Shown here: piece after piece, positions 53,271 to 62,084 of the stretch
Numbering within the stretch: position 1 is the first letter of the stretch
Layout: each line of letters begins with the position of its first letter
NCBI GenBank assembly: GCA_024276995.1
Contig: JAJRWB010000011.1
Span: 1 to 64,000 of the forward strand
Direction: 5' to 3'
DNA: 64,000 bases
DNA from: Candidatus Eiseniibacteriota bacterium
GTDB lineage: Bacteria; Orphanbacterota; Orphanbacteria; Orphanbacterales; Orphanbacteraceae
Translations under genes and position numbers: made by a program
The notes under the pieces: model-generated
Database searches by the model: none
The model's input: only the letters and a program-made list of their open reading frames with translations
What the model was told of the DNA's origin: nothing

Positions 53271-54269
53271 ATGGCCGATATCAAAAAACCTGCCGGCGAG
53301 GATGCCGGCGGCGAGGAAACCGGAAAGAAGCGGAAGCGACCGGTCCGCGGAACGAGCGCCACGATCCGCGAAATCGTCGAGCACGTCGATCTCGATCTCG
53401 ACGAGATCGAATTCGATAAGCGCATTCGCAAACTCAGAAAAACGCTCAAAACGAAAGAGAAAGGGAAGATTCTCAAGGCGGCGCTCACGAAGTTCTATGA
53501 GGCGGAAGAGCTGAAACCGTACCAGGCGGAGCTGATCAAGATGCAGAAGCATCTCGAGCGAACCGGTAGGAAGCTGATCATCCTCTTCGACGGGCGGGAC
53601 GCATCGGGCAAGGGAGGCACGATCCGGCGGGTGGTGCGTTACATGAACGAGAAGCATTACAACGTCGTCGCGCTGGGCAAGCCGAGCTAGGCCCAGCGCA
53701 CGGAACTTCACATGAAAAGATATATCGAGCAGTTTCCCCGCGCGGGGGAAGTCATCCTCTTCGATCGGAGTTGGTACAACCGCGCCATGGTGGAGCCGGT
53801 AATGGGATTCTGTTCGCCCGCCCAGTACAAGCAGTTCATGAACCGCGTTCTCGAGTATGAGCGCAGTTTCATCGCCGACGGAAGAACGAGGCTGATCAAG
53901 CTCTACTCTTCCGTTTCGAAAGAGGAGCAGGCGCGCCGGTTCGAACGGCGCCGGAATGACCCGCTCCGCCAGTGGAAGCTGAGCGAAGTCGATCTCCAGG
54001 CGCAGGAACTGTGGGACGAATTCACGGAGAAGAAATATCAGCTTCTCAAGAAGACCCACACGGCCGATCTGCCCTGGTACGTGATCCGGAGCGATGACAA
54101 GAGACGCGCCCGCCTGGAGACGATCAAGGTGATCCTCAAGGCGGTACCGTACCGGGGAAGAAGCCGGTCGCTCGATCTTGTTCCGGATCCTCGGATCGTC
54201 GTTCCCGGCGACGTCGAAAGGAAGGGGATGAACCGGGCGCGGAAGAAGACCGGCCGCTTCGAGGAGTAG
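53271..54269 (+). CDS. ppk2: PPK2-family polyphosphate:nucleotide kinase with an in-frame TAG at codon 140
   Basis: From ATG 53271 the frame gives 139 codons to TAG (53688-53690), then 192 codons more in the same frame to 54269. Before the TAG: an acidic/basic N-terminal tail, the Walker A LFDGRDASGKGGTIRR and ALGKPS. After it: AQRTELHMKRYIEQFPRAGE, the Walker B FDRSWYNRAMVEPVMGF, the lid residues RRFERRRNDPLRQWKLSEVD and WYVIRSDDKRRARLETIKVI. Both sides are needed for any activity, and neither shows decay. Relatives have Asp or Glu where the TAG falls. PPK2 enzymes phosphorylate nucleotides from polyphosphate or make polyphosphate. The C-terminus has an unusual Arg-rich extension (VERKGMNRARKKTGRFEE). 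Confidence 0.88.
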
Positions 54270-54273
54270 GTCT

Positions 54274-55896
54274 TCAGTCGAACCGGTAAATCGAGATGAG
54301 GCCGTTGGTGTAGACGCGGTTCGCGCGATCCCATGAGCCGATCCAGTCGGCGTCCCCCATTTTTTCAGCCGGTGAAATGAAAAGATACGTCACACCGGTG
54401 CGGCGAACGAACGCCTCCGCTTCGTCCGGCGACATGGCGCCACGGAAGAAACGGTTCGCCGCCGCCATCTTGTTGTGGGAATCGACGGTCAGCTCGCCGT
54501 GACCGAGGAAGACGCGGTTCCCGGCGAGCGCCGGTATGAAATGGCCCGTCTGGATCGACGAGAGCACGGCGTCGGCCGGGTCGGTCTCGCGGCGGAGCCA
54601 TTGGAAGGCGTCGATGTAGCGCGTGTCGAGATACTCGGGCGCCCGTCCGGCGGCGAAGGCCGAGAAATCGCGACCGATCTGTGCGCCGTTCGACGGGAAT
54701 AGAAGCGCGACGAGGACGAGGAGCGCGGCGATTCGCGCACCGCCCCGGTGCGCCGTGAGGGGAAACCGGTCGAGGAGGGTGTTGACGCCGAGCCCGGCGA
54801 GGAGGGCGAGGGGAATGTGCACTCCCTGGATCAGTCGCCGCTGAAAGGGGAAGGGGGCGTAGACGAGGATCGTGGTTACGGCGATCCAGATGAGAGGCAT
54901 GGCGGCGATCGTAAGCGGGCGCACGCACGCGCGGTTTCCCCTGTGCGGAAGCGTAACGAGGCGGCGGACGCCGAGTGCGGCGAGCGGCAGAATCAGGCCG
55001 AAGCCGCAGAGGTAGGCGACCGGTGGCGGAGATTCGCCGTGAATCGATTCGGTCCAAAGACGGAACACCGGCTCGGCGGTGAGCAGGTGGCGCAGCCGGG
55101 CGACCACGGGAAGAGCGAAGAGGGCGATCAACGCGATCGCACGGATCGGTGCGCCGCGATGTGCCGGCTCGAGGAGAACGATCATCGCGGTCCACGTGCT
55201 GAGAAGAACGCCGAGGGTTACGATGTCGAACGGGTGGATCCAGGCGAGAAAGAACGCGGCGATTCCCCCGGGCAGCGCGGCGAGCGCCGAGCGGCGAACG
55301 AGGGCATTGTGATACGTGATCAGCACGATGAGCATGAGCGCCACGCTCGCGGCGAAGTGAGGGGACTGGTGGATCGAAAGGAAGGTGATCGATTCGGGGA
55401 CCCACAGGTCGGTGGAATTGACCGATGGTCCCGCGAGAAGCCAGCCGAGGCCGGACGAAAAGGCGGCGACGAGAAAGGGTGCGAGCCTCTCGCCCGGGCG
55501 GCGAACGAAAAGGGCGATCCACCGGTAGATGAGAAAGAGGAGCACCGCGCCCGACAGGAGTTTCATCAGCTCCCAGGCGCCGATGAGCGATACGCCCGGA
55601 ACGCGCGAAAGAAAACCGCCCGCCGCGAGGAAAGGACGAAAGAGGATCCGCCGGTGCGGTTCGGTGGTGAACGGGTTTTCCGTCAAGAGTCGTCCGCGCG
55701 CCGATTGCTCCATCCAAGCGAGGTAGGTGTACTGATCGCGGGCGCTCAACTCGTTCGTCCAGAGGAACGTCTTCCCCGGCGGTGCGTGAAAGAGGCCGTA
55801 GAGCGACGGGGCGAAGCTTAGCGCAAGGACGAGCGCCGTTACCGCGGCGACGAGACGCCACTCGCTTCGAGAGATATCACCGTTGCCGGCTTTCAT
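54274..55896 (-). CDS. Polytopic membrane protein, GT-C glycosyltransferase-like
   Basis: 540 aa from ATG 55896 (AAAGGGAA upstream). About eleven membrane helices alternate with loops. An Asp-containing first periplasmic loop (TNELSARDQYTYLAWMEQSA) is where GT-C enzymes carry their catalytic acid, and the C-terminal soluble part ends in DAFQWLRRETDPADAVLSS, FIPALAGNRVFLGHGE and NGLISIYRFD. The overall plan resembles the GT39/DUF6541-like integral-membrane sugar transferases that use polyprenyl-phosphate donors. The specific substrate is unknown. It stands alone, divergent from gatE. Confidence 0.7.
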   Translation of the reverse strand: MKAGNGDISRSEWRLVAAVTALVLALSFAPSLYGLFHAPPGKTFLWTNELSARDQYTYLAWMEQSARGRLLTENPFTTEPHRRILFRPFLAAGGFLSRVPGVSLIGAWELMKLLSGAVLLFLIYRWIALFVRRPGERLAPFLVAAFSSGLGWLLAGPSVNSTDLWVPESITFLSIHQSPHFAASVALMLIVLITYHNALVRRSALAALPGGIAAFFLAWIHPFDIVTLGVLLSTWTAMIVLLEPAHRGAPIRAIALIALFALPVVARLRHLLTAEPVFRLWTESIHGESPPPVAYLCGFGLILPLAALGVRRLVTLPHRGNRACVRPLTIAAMPLIWIAVTTILVYAPFPFQRRLIQGVHIPLALLAGLGVNTLLDRFPLTAHRGGARIAALLVLVALLFPSNGAQIGRDFSAFAAGRAPEYLDTRYIDAFQWLRRETDPADAVLSSIQTGHFIPALAGNRVFLGHGELTVDSHNKMAAANRFFRGAMSPDEAEAFVRRTGVTYLFISPAEKMGDADWIGSWDRANRVYTNGLISIYRFD

Positions 55897-56093
55897 CGGT
55901 TCCCTTTCGCACACGCGCCGTCCGTTCCGGGCGCAACGTCCGCGCCACGAACCGAACCTAGCGGTCCGGTCCGGCACGATCAAGGGCTGTTCGCCCACCC
56001 GGCGCACTGACGCCTCGTCTTCGTTCTGGAACAAAGCGGACGGCGCCGTTACTGTTATCCGTGGCGCCCGCTCCGGTGGGCCCGGGAGGAGTG

Positions 56094-58028
56094 ATGTCGC
56101 ACGACCGAATCTACAGGAGCCTCGGCTTCCGGTCCGGACTCGAGGTGCACCAGCAGCTCGCCACGAAGCGGAAGCTTTTCTGTCGCTGCCCGGTAGGCTT
56201 GAACAACGGCGAGCCGGACGCACGCGTAACGCGACACATGCGTCCCACCCTCTCGGAGCTGGGCGAGTACGACGGCACGGCGCTGATGGAATTCAAGACG
56301 AGGAAGACGGTGGTCTACGAACTCCTCCGCGACTCGATGTGCACCTATGAAATCGACGATACCCCTCCCTTCCGAATCAACCAGCGGGCCGTCGAGTACG
56401 CCATCGAGATCGCGCTCCTCTTCCATTGCAACCTGGTGGACGAAATCCACATCACCCGTAAACAGTATCTCGACGGGAGCATTCCCGCCGGTTTCCAGCG
56501 CACCGCCGTCGTCGGGTTGGGCGGGTGGATCCCGTTCCGTGGACGGGAGATCGGAATCCGCCAGGTGAACCTCGAGGAAGATTCGTGCCGCGAGGTGCGC
56601 GATGAGGGCCACCAGATCATCTGGCGGACCGATCGCCTTTCGACGCCCCTCGTGGAGGTGATCACCGAACCCGACCTGGAAACACCCGAAGAGGTGTCGG
56701 CGGTGAACGCGCTGATCGGCCGGATTCTCCGGTCGAGCGGCAAGGTGAGGCGCGGCATCGGATCGGCGCGGCAGGATATCAACGTTTCGATCACGGGCGG
56801 CACGCGTGTCGAGATCAAGGGGGTCTTCAGGACATCGTACGGCGAGGCGCTCACGGCGAATGAAGCGAAGCGCCAGCGGGCGCTTCTCGAAGTGAGGAAC
56901 GAACTTTACCGACGCGGGATCACCACCGAGACTTTCGAGGCGTCGTCCGTCGATGTGACGCCGATCTTCGCCGGGGGGGAAGAGGATCTGCTGCCGGAAG
57001 GCTTCGTTCCCGGCCCGGCGGTGCGCGTGGTCCGGCTGAATGGATGGCACGATCTTCTCGCCACCACCACGCAGCCGGGGCGGGTGTTCGCCCACGAGCT
57101 CGCCGGTCGCGTGAGGGTGATCGCCTGTCTCGACGCGATGCCGAACCTCGTCCACTCCGACAACCCGCGTGTTTTCGGGCTTACCGACGAGATCTGGCGG
57201 ACCATACGTCACGCCGCGACCGCGACGAAGGAGGACGGCCTCGTCATCGTCTGGGGAGTGGCGCGAGACGTGGAGACGGCGTGTGCGGAAATCATCGATC
57301 GGGCCCGCGAGGCGACGGTCGGCGTGCCGAACGAAACGCGCCAGGCGCTTCCCGGCGGACTCAACCGGTTCGAGAGAATCCTCCCGGGGCCTGACCGGAT
57401 GTATCCCGACACCGACTCGCCGCCCACGGCGATATCCCGCGAGATGGTGGAGCGAATCGCCGCGGCGCTTCCTGAACCGCTCTGGGAAGTGGAAGAACGA
57501 TTGCGCAAGCTCGGTGTGTCCGAGTGGGAAGCGCGCGACCTGGCGCTTTCGCCGTGGCGAGACGTTTTCGAAAAGGCGGCCTCCGGCGGTCTTTTACCGG
57601 TGAAGCGGCTCGCGATGATCCTCACCGGGCACCGGCGTGCGGCGCGCCGGGCGGGGATCGCCTTCGATTCGATTCCGCCGGGCGAAATGGAAAGAGCCCT
57701 CGAGCTTCTCGGGCGCCGAACGCTCCTTTGGCCCGGTTTCGTCGCGCTTCTCGTGCGTCTCGCCGACGCGGTGCGCGCCGGGAATGGAGAGGAGGAACGC
57801 GCCGGGATCGATGGGATCGTGAAAAGCGATCGTCTCACACCGGCGATGGGCGAGGAAATCGATATGCTCGTCAACACGATGATGAAGGGATGGACCGGCG
57901 GGATCGGCGTCGATATCGACGCCGCCCATCGCGCCCTCACAGGCGAGGTGGTTTACGCCCTCGGCCCGCGCGCCGACGGTGCGGCGATCGCGAAGAAGAT
58001 CGGCGAGCGTCTCCGCGGGATGCGGTGA
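56094..58028 (+). CDS. gatE: Archaeal-type Glu-tRNA(Gln) amidotransferase subunit E
   Basis: 644 aa from ATG 56094 (GGAGG five bases upstream). The GatB/GatE kinase core is clear: FRSGLEVHQQLATKRKLFCR, GEYDGTALMEFKTRK, QLDGSIPAGFQRT-like QYLDGSIPAGFQRT, VNLEEDSCREV, TPLVEVITEPDLETPEE and GSARQDINVSI. A GAD insert (about residues 300-420; GPAVRVVRLNGWHDLL, RVFAHELAGRVRV, LVHSDNPRVFGLTDEIWRTI) distinguishes GatE from bacterial GatB. The C-terminal YqeY-like tail domain is present. GatE with GatD makes Gln-tRNA(Gln) in Archaea. No gatD is in the window, so the partner must be elsewhere. Confidence 0.9.
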   Translation: MSHDRIYRSLGFRSGLEVHQQLATKRKLFCRCPVGLNNGEPDARVTRHMRPTLSELGEYDGTALMEFKTRKTVVYELLRDSMCTYEIDDTPPFRINQRAVEYAIEIALLFHCNLVDEIHITRKQYLDGSIPAGFQRTAVVGLGGWIPFRGREIGIRQVNLEEDSCREVRDEGHQIIWRTDRLSTPLVEVITEPDLETPEEVSAVNALIGRILRSSGKVRRGIGSARQDINVSITGGTRVEIKGVFRTSYGEALTANEAKRQRALLEVRNELYRRGITTETFEASSVDVTPIFAGGEEDLLPEGFVPGPAVRVVRLNGWHDLLATTTQPGRVFAHELAGRVRVIACLDAMPNLVHSDNPRVFGLTDEIWRTIRHAATATKEDGLVIVWGVARDVETACAEIIDRAREATVGVPNETRQALPGGLNRFERILPGPDRMYPDTDSPPTAISREMVERIAAALPEPLWEVEERLRKLGVSEWEARDLALSPWRDVFEKAASGGLLPVKRLAMILTGHRRAARRAGIAFDSIPPGEMERALELLGRRTLLWPGFVALLVRLADAVRAGNGEEERAGIDGIVKSDRLTPAMGEEIDMLVNTMMKGWTGGIGVDIDAAHRALTGEVVYALGPRADGAAIAKKIGERLRGMR

Positions 58029-58047
58029 TTGATGTGAATCCTGTGGG

Positions 58048-60585
58048 TCACCGCAGAATCGTGACCTTCTCGGCTCCTCGACGCGGTTTTTCGTCTACCG
58101 AGAATTTCATGAAGTATACGCCGGGAGCAACTCTTCCTCGAATCGGATCCCAAGCAAGTTCGTGGAAACCGGCGGAATAACCAGCGGCCGGTATACGGGC
58201 CACCTCTCGCCCGGCCGTATTGTAGAAGGTAATCGCCACGTTCGAACTTCGGGGGAGTTCGAAACGGATTCGAGCGCTCGCATTCCGCGGAACGGGGTTG
58301 GGCGTTATTCCCCCGAAGCGGGGATGGCCGGGAGGACTCTGCGCACTTTCCACTCCGACATCCTCCCATTCGGTGATGTTCATGCGATCAACATAGAGGG
58401 AAGAGCCGCAATCGAGAGGAATGATCTGAATAGCAATCCGCCCTGTTCCGAAGTAATAGGCGGGATTCGGGACTACCGTGTCGAACTCCTGCCATGCGGA
58501 GCTCGTTGTAAGCTCCCTTCGAAACAGTTCCGTTCCCGAACCTGCGTCGATCACTTTTATGCAGAACGTCGTTGCATCAGGGGCCATGTATCGAAAACCA
58601 AGGAAATACTCTCCGACAGACCCGAAAGTGTGAAAAATATGTTGAGCCCCTTGTCCGTTGCACCATTCGTCACGCACCATCATGCTGTAAGTTCCGTCGT
58701 ATGAGAAATTGTCGCTTCGCTGAACATTTCCAGTGGTCGTCGTCCCCTGGAGATCGGTCCAGAAGTCAGGAGTACCGTTTCCATCCCGGTCATTTTCGAA
58801 AGACACGTTCAGTATCTCCGAGCCACCGTGAATCGTCGTCTCCTCGATGCGGATCTCGTCGAAATAGGCTGTTAGATCACCGGCGTCGGCGCCAACAGTA
58901 GTCGCGTATCGAAGGCGAAGGTCGGTGAGGGTTTCTCCCTCGAGCGCGGAGAGATCGGAGTAAACGAACTGCCAACCCGGCTCAATCGGCGTTCGGGTAT
59001 TCGCGTCCAAACGTATACCGTTCTGATCGAAAATGTCAGGGTTGTTCCGCAGGCGACCTCCGGTCGTGTTTCCATCGAGCATAATCTTGCAGTTGCCGGA
59101 TGGGGATTCGGAGACGTTCATCCAGAAGGAAAGGATCGTGTTTCTCGTAATCGACAGATCGAGATCTTGAATCTTCCATTCAATGAAGGGAGCCCCAGTC
59201 CCGTCGGTAAGTGTTGCCCGGAGCATCCGCTCGGATTGAAGCGGTGTGATACCCAGGCCGGTATGCACAACGCGCAGATTCTCGTTCGTGATGCCACTCG
59301 AGGATTCGTCGATGACCATATCTTGCAAAACCGGAGCATCCTCGATCTCAAAGCCGGTGGTGAATTCTTGAGCTCCCGGTAGCGGATGGAGCTTGATATC
59401 GAGGGCGGGGTCACCGAGAAGCGTGTATTGTCTGCCGAAGGTCTCGTAACCGAGGCCTTGAAGGAAGAAATGAGTCTTCGCCGATGTGAACAGACGTCCC
59501 ACGTTCGCCACACCTTCGTGAACCATCTCATGAACGAAGTACCTGTTGATTTCGTATGACTCGGTGATCTCATTTACGTGCGTCGCGCCGATGACAGCCA
59601 CCGCCCCCCTGTCAGGCTCTTTCAGGAGAAGATCCTCTCCAATGGAGCTTTCGAAGTTGCGGTAAAAGTGGTTGACGAGGCAACTTCCGGCAAATACCAC
59701 GGGGAACATATTGTTCCCGGAATTCAGGCTTTCAGTGAATGTCGGGCCCGTAGAGAGATTGAAGTCGGCGCAGAGGACGAGCTCGCCCATATTCATCGTG
59801 TTGCCGAATGCGTTTACGAAACCGTATCCCAAGTTGAGCTTCTCTCGCGTGTCGGCCGTAACGTTCTCCGGCCAGCCACTGATATCGTAATCTGAGGAGT
59901 ATGTGGTCGCCAAAGGACCCCACTGTGCGAGTTCCTCGCCGGCAAGCTGATCATTGAGGTCCTGGTAGATTCCGTTAAATTTGTTGATGTTGGCGTCTCC
60001 CACGAGCATTAGGATCCTTCCCAGCCAAGCGGGAGAATCTGTAATCCCGTCGTAGTAGAGAATCTTATCAATGGCGTTGGCAGCCTGTGCCGGCGTTCTT
60101 GCCGGAATCCTGCCGATGTATAGGATCGGCTTCTCGTCCCCCGCAAATGGGGATTTCGCGTAGTAGCCGTCATCCGCGAACCATCGATTTCCGTTCTCGG
60201 AGTAATAATCGTTCCACTCGTAATGGGTGGGGAGGAGGTCGTACCCGGTACCCGGTGTCGTCTGGTCGGCGTCACCGAGGAGAAGGAGAAATTCAGGCGC
60301 GATCTTCCAATTTTGATACGCTTCGAGGACGAAATTTCGGATCTTTTCAGAGTCGTCTGCTCCGGCAAAGGCGGAACGCACTTCAGCCAGGGTCACTCGA
60401 CAAGCGCGATATTCGGCGCTTCGATGGGCTACGAGACGATCTGCCTGTGCAGAGAGAGAATCGGCCGTGAGCAGGATGTAGTCGTAGCTGTTGTTCGGAT
60501 CGAGGGGATTGAAGGGGAGGGCCTTCGTGGAAGCCAGGAGAAGGCCGAGAAGCAGACAGATTGTGGAAGCGTGGCGAATCGACAT
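58048..60585 (-). CDS. Gingipain-like (C25) protein with catalytic His replaced, FlgD-like sorting end
   Basis: 845 aa with a signal peptide. Residues about 34-420 follow the C25 cysteine-peptidase fold: YDYILLTADSLSAQADRLVA, RNFVLEAYQNWKIAPEFLLL, LGDADQTTP, LYIGRIPARTPAQAANAIDK, and the late block RQYTLLGDPALDI. The nucleophile is kept (AGSCLVNHF, Cys302), but the GHG catalytic His loop reads VNAFGNTMN, with Asn262 where His is expected. It is therefore probably an inactive or altered enzyme. Two galactose-binding/jelly-roll type domains follow (about 430-760), then a FlgD-like end (ARIRFELPRSSNVAITFYN ... APGVYFMKF ... KVTILR). RBS GGAGG precedes the ATG. Confidence 0.85.
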   Translation of the reverse strand: MSIRHASTICLLLGLLLASTKALPFNPLDPNNSYDYILLTADSLSAQADRLVAHRSAEYRACRVTLAEVRSAFAGADDSEKIRNFVLEAYQNWKIAPEFLLLLGDADQTTPGTGYDLLPTHYEWNDYYSENGNRWFADDGYYAKSPFAGDEKPILYIGRIPARTPAQAANAIDKILYYDGITDSPAWLGRILMLVGDANINKFNGIYQDLNDQLAGEELAQWGPLATTYSSDYDISGWPENVTADTREKLNLGYGFVNAFGNTMNMGELVLCADFNLSTGPTFTESLNSGNNMFPVVFAGSCLVNHFYRNFESSIGEDLLLKEPDRGAVAVIGATHVNEITESYEINRYFVHEMVHEGVANVGRLFTSAKTHFFLQGLGYETFGRQYTLLGDPALDIKLHPLPGAQEFTTGFEIEDAPVLQDMVIDESSSGITNENLRVVHTGLGITPLQSERMLRATLTDGTGAPFIEWKIQDLDLSITRNTILSFWMNVSESPSGNCKIMLDGNTTGGRLRNNPDIFDQNGIRLDANTRTPIEPGWQFVYSDLSALEGETLTDLRLRYATTVGADAGDLTAYFDEIRIEETTIHGGSEILNVSFENDRDGNGTPDFWTDLQGTTTTGNVQRSDNFSYDGTYSMMVRDEWCNGQGAQHIFHTFGSVGEYFLGFRYMAPDATTFCIKVIDAGSGTELFRRELTTSSAWQEFDTVVPNPAYYFGTGRIAIQIIPLDCGSSLYVDRMNITEWEDVGVESAQSPPGHPRFGGITPNPVPRNASARIRFELPRSSNVAITFYNTAGREVARIPAAGYSAGFHELAWDPIRGRVAPGVYFMKFSVDEKPRRGAEKVTILR

Positions 60586-60614
60586 GCGGTTCCTCCTTCA
60601 GTATTCGTTCGTGC

Positions 60615-62084
60615 TCATCGCAGCACGATCAGTTTTTGCACGATCCGCTCGCTGGGATGTTTCCCTTCGTCGTCCGATTGCACGCGCAGGAAATAGACGC
60701 CGGGCGAAACGGGTCGGCCATTCGCATCGCGACCATCCCATGAATAGTTGTGCACACCCCGGCCCAAACGACCTTCGTCGATCGTTCGTATCCGACGACC
60801 GGCCGGTGTGAATACATCCACGCGCCCGGTGCCGCCCCGAGCGATGTCGAGTTCGATCTGAAACTCCGTTCCGGAGGGATTCGGGCGGGCCCGGACCGAG
60901 GTGATCCGGGGGAGGGAAAACCGGTATCTCCCCTCGGCGATCAGGTACGAGGTTCCCGCCGTATCTTCCCCTGTTACGCGATACCATGCCTGGGTTCCCT
61001 CTTCCGGAAGCCCGGCGGCGAATTCGTATTCGGTGCGTCCGGGCACGGCAGGAATCGGCTCATCGTTGATTCGCGCGTAGCCCCCGGCTTCCCGCGAAGA
61101 CGTCCAAACGTCAAAGGAGCGAAATCTTGAAGCGGTATCGAGTCGCCATGCGACCCGCAGATAGTCCTCCTGAACAATGAGAGTCATCTCGGCCACCGGT
61201 GTGACAGGGGGCTCGACCGGAGCGCTCTCTCCGTGGTTTCCGGAGGCGTCCCACCAGGCGATTCTCCACGTCACAGAGTCGATCTCGCCGATCAGCTTGT
61301 AGTTCAGCACATTCGGATTGTTGTAGCCCGAGGGTTTGGGTCCCGTGTCGTAGTAGATCTGTGAAGCCTCGGGAGGGTACGAGCCGTCCCGTGTGAGGTA
61401 CCTGTCGAGAACCACCGAGTCGACCGGGACGTCGTTCACCTTGAGAAGCAGCTTGTAGATACCGTTGAAATAGTCCGGACTTTCATCGGTCGTGTCGTGC
61501 ACCCAGATCTGGAGCGTGTCGGGGGAGCCCGGGTGGATCACGAGACTGTCGACGACCGGTTCTTGAGAATCTGCCATCCATGAGGCGTTCTCAAATGCGT
61601 ATCGCTCGGGGTTACGAAGGTCCTGGTTTTCAATTACTCCGTCCGGCGATAGGTCGATCTCCAAATGAAGATGGTCATCGTAGTCCAGCGCGCCAAGAGT
61701 ATCGTCGTAGTTCAACCTGTCGCCGATCTGAAAAGCCGGATTTGGGTAGATGTGTTGCAATCGGCAGGCGACGTAGCTGCTCTGTTGCATTCTATCTTCC
61801 GCGTAGATCAACCGGAAATTGGTTCCTTCGCCGATGATCTTGCAGAATTCTCCCGCTGGCGTACCGGGCTTCACTGTTTGATGCTCTGCCCCCGCGATGT
61901 CGATTCCATAGTGCAGATTGTTTCCCGACGACAGATCAAGCTCCATGAAGGTGTTATAAATGAAGTGATTCTGAGAATCGATGAGGGGATCCTCGGGAAA
62001 GGCTTGCGGGGAACCGGCCGATGATGAGACGGCCCCAAGAGCTGTCAGAAAGGTCGGAATGACAAACCAGGCACATTTCTTCAT
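60615..62084 (-). CDS. Secreted M23/LytM-like protein with FlgD-like sorting end
   Basis: 489 aa with a signal peptide (CAWFVIPTFLTALGAVSSSAG). An M23-type fold spans about residues 35-150: NLHYGIDIAG (the H-x3-D metal pair) and DDHLHLEIDLSP (the H-x-H pair) are present, so it may be an active zinc peptidase acting on peptidoglycan or protein cross-links. Ig-like beta domains follow (about 165-390), and a FlgD-like sorting module ends PGVYFLRVQSDDEGKHP ... LIVLR. Its ATG overlaps the stop of the upstream propeller gene by four bases. A partial, twice-deleted copy lies at 63470-64000. Confidence 0.85.
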   Translation of the reverse strand: MKKCAWFVIPTFLTALGAVSSSAGSPQAFPEDPLIDSQNHFIYNTFMELDLSSGNNLHYGIDIAGAEHQTVKPGTPAGEFCKIIGEGTNFRLIYAEDRMQQSSYVACRLQHIYPNPAFQIGDRLNYDDTLGALDYDDHLHLEIDLSPDGVIENQDLRNPERYAFENASWMADSQEPVVDSLVIHPGSPDTLQIWVHDTTDESPDYFNGIYKLLLKVNDVPVDSVVLDRYLTRDGSYPPEASQIYYDTGPKPSGYNNPNVLNYKLIGEIDSVTWRIAWWDASGNHGESAPVEPPVTPVAEMTLIVQEDYLRVAWRLDTASRFRSFDVWTSSREAGGYARINDEPIPAVPGRTEYEFAAGLPEEGTQAWYRVTGEDTAGTSYLIAEGRYRFSLPRITSVRARPNPSGTEFQIELDIARGGTGRVDVFTPAGRRIRTIDEGRLGRGVHNYSWDGRDANGRPVSPGVYFLRVQSDDEGKHPSERIVQKLIVLR

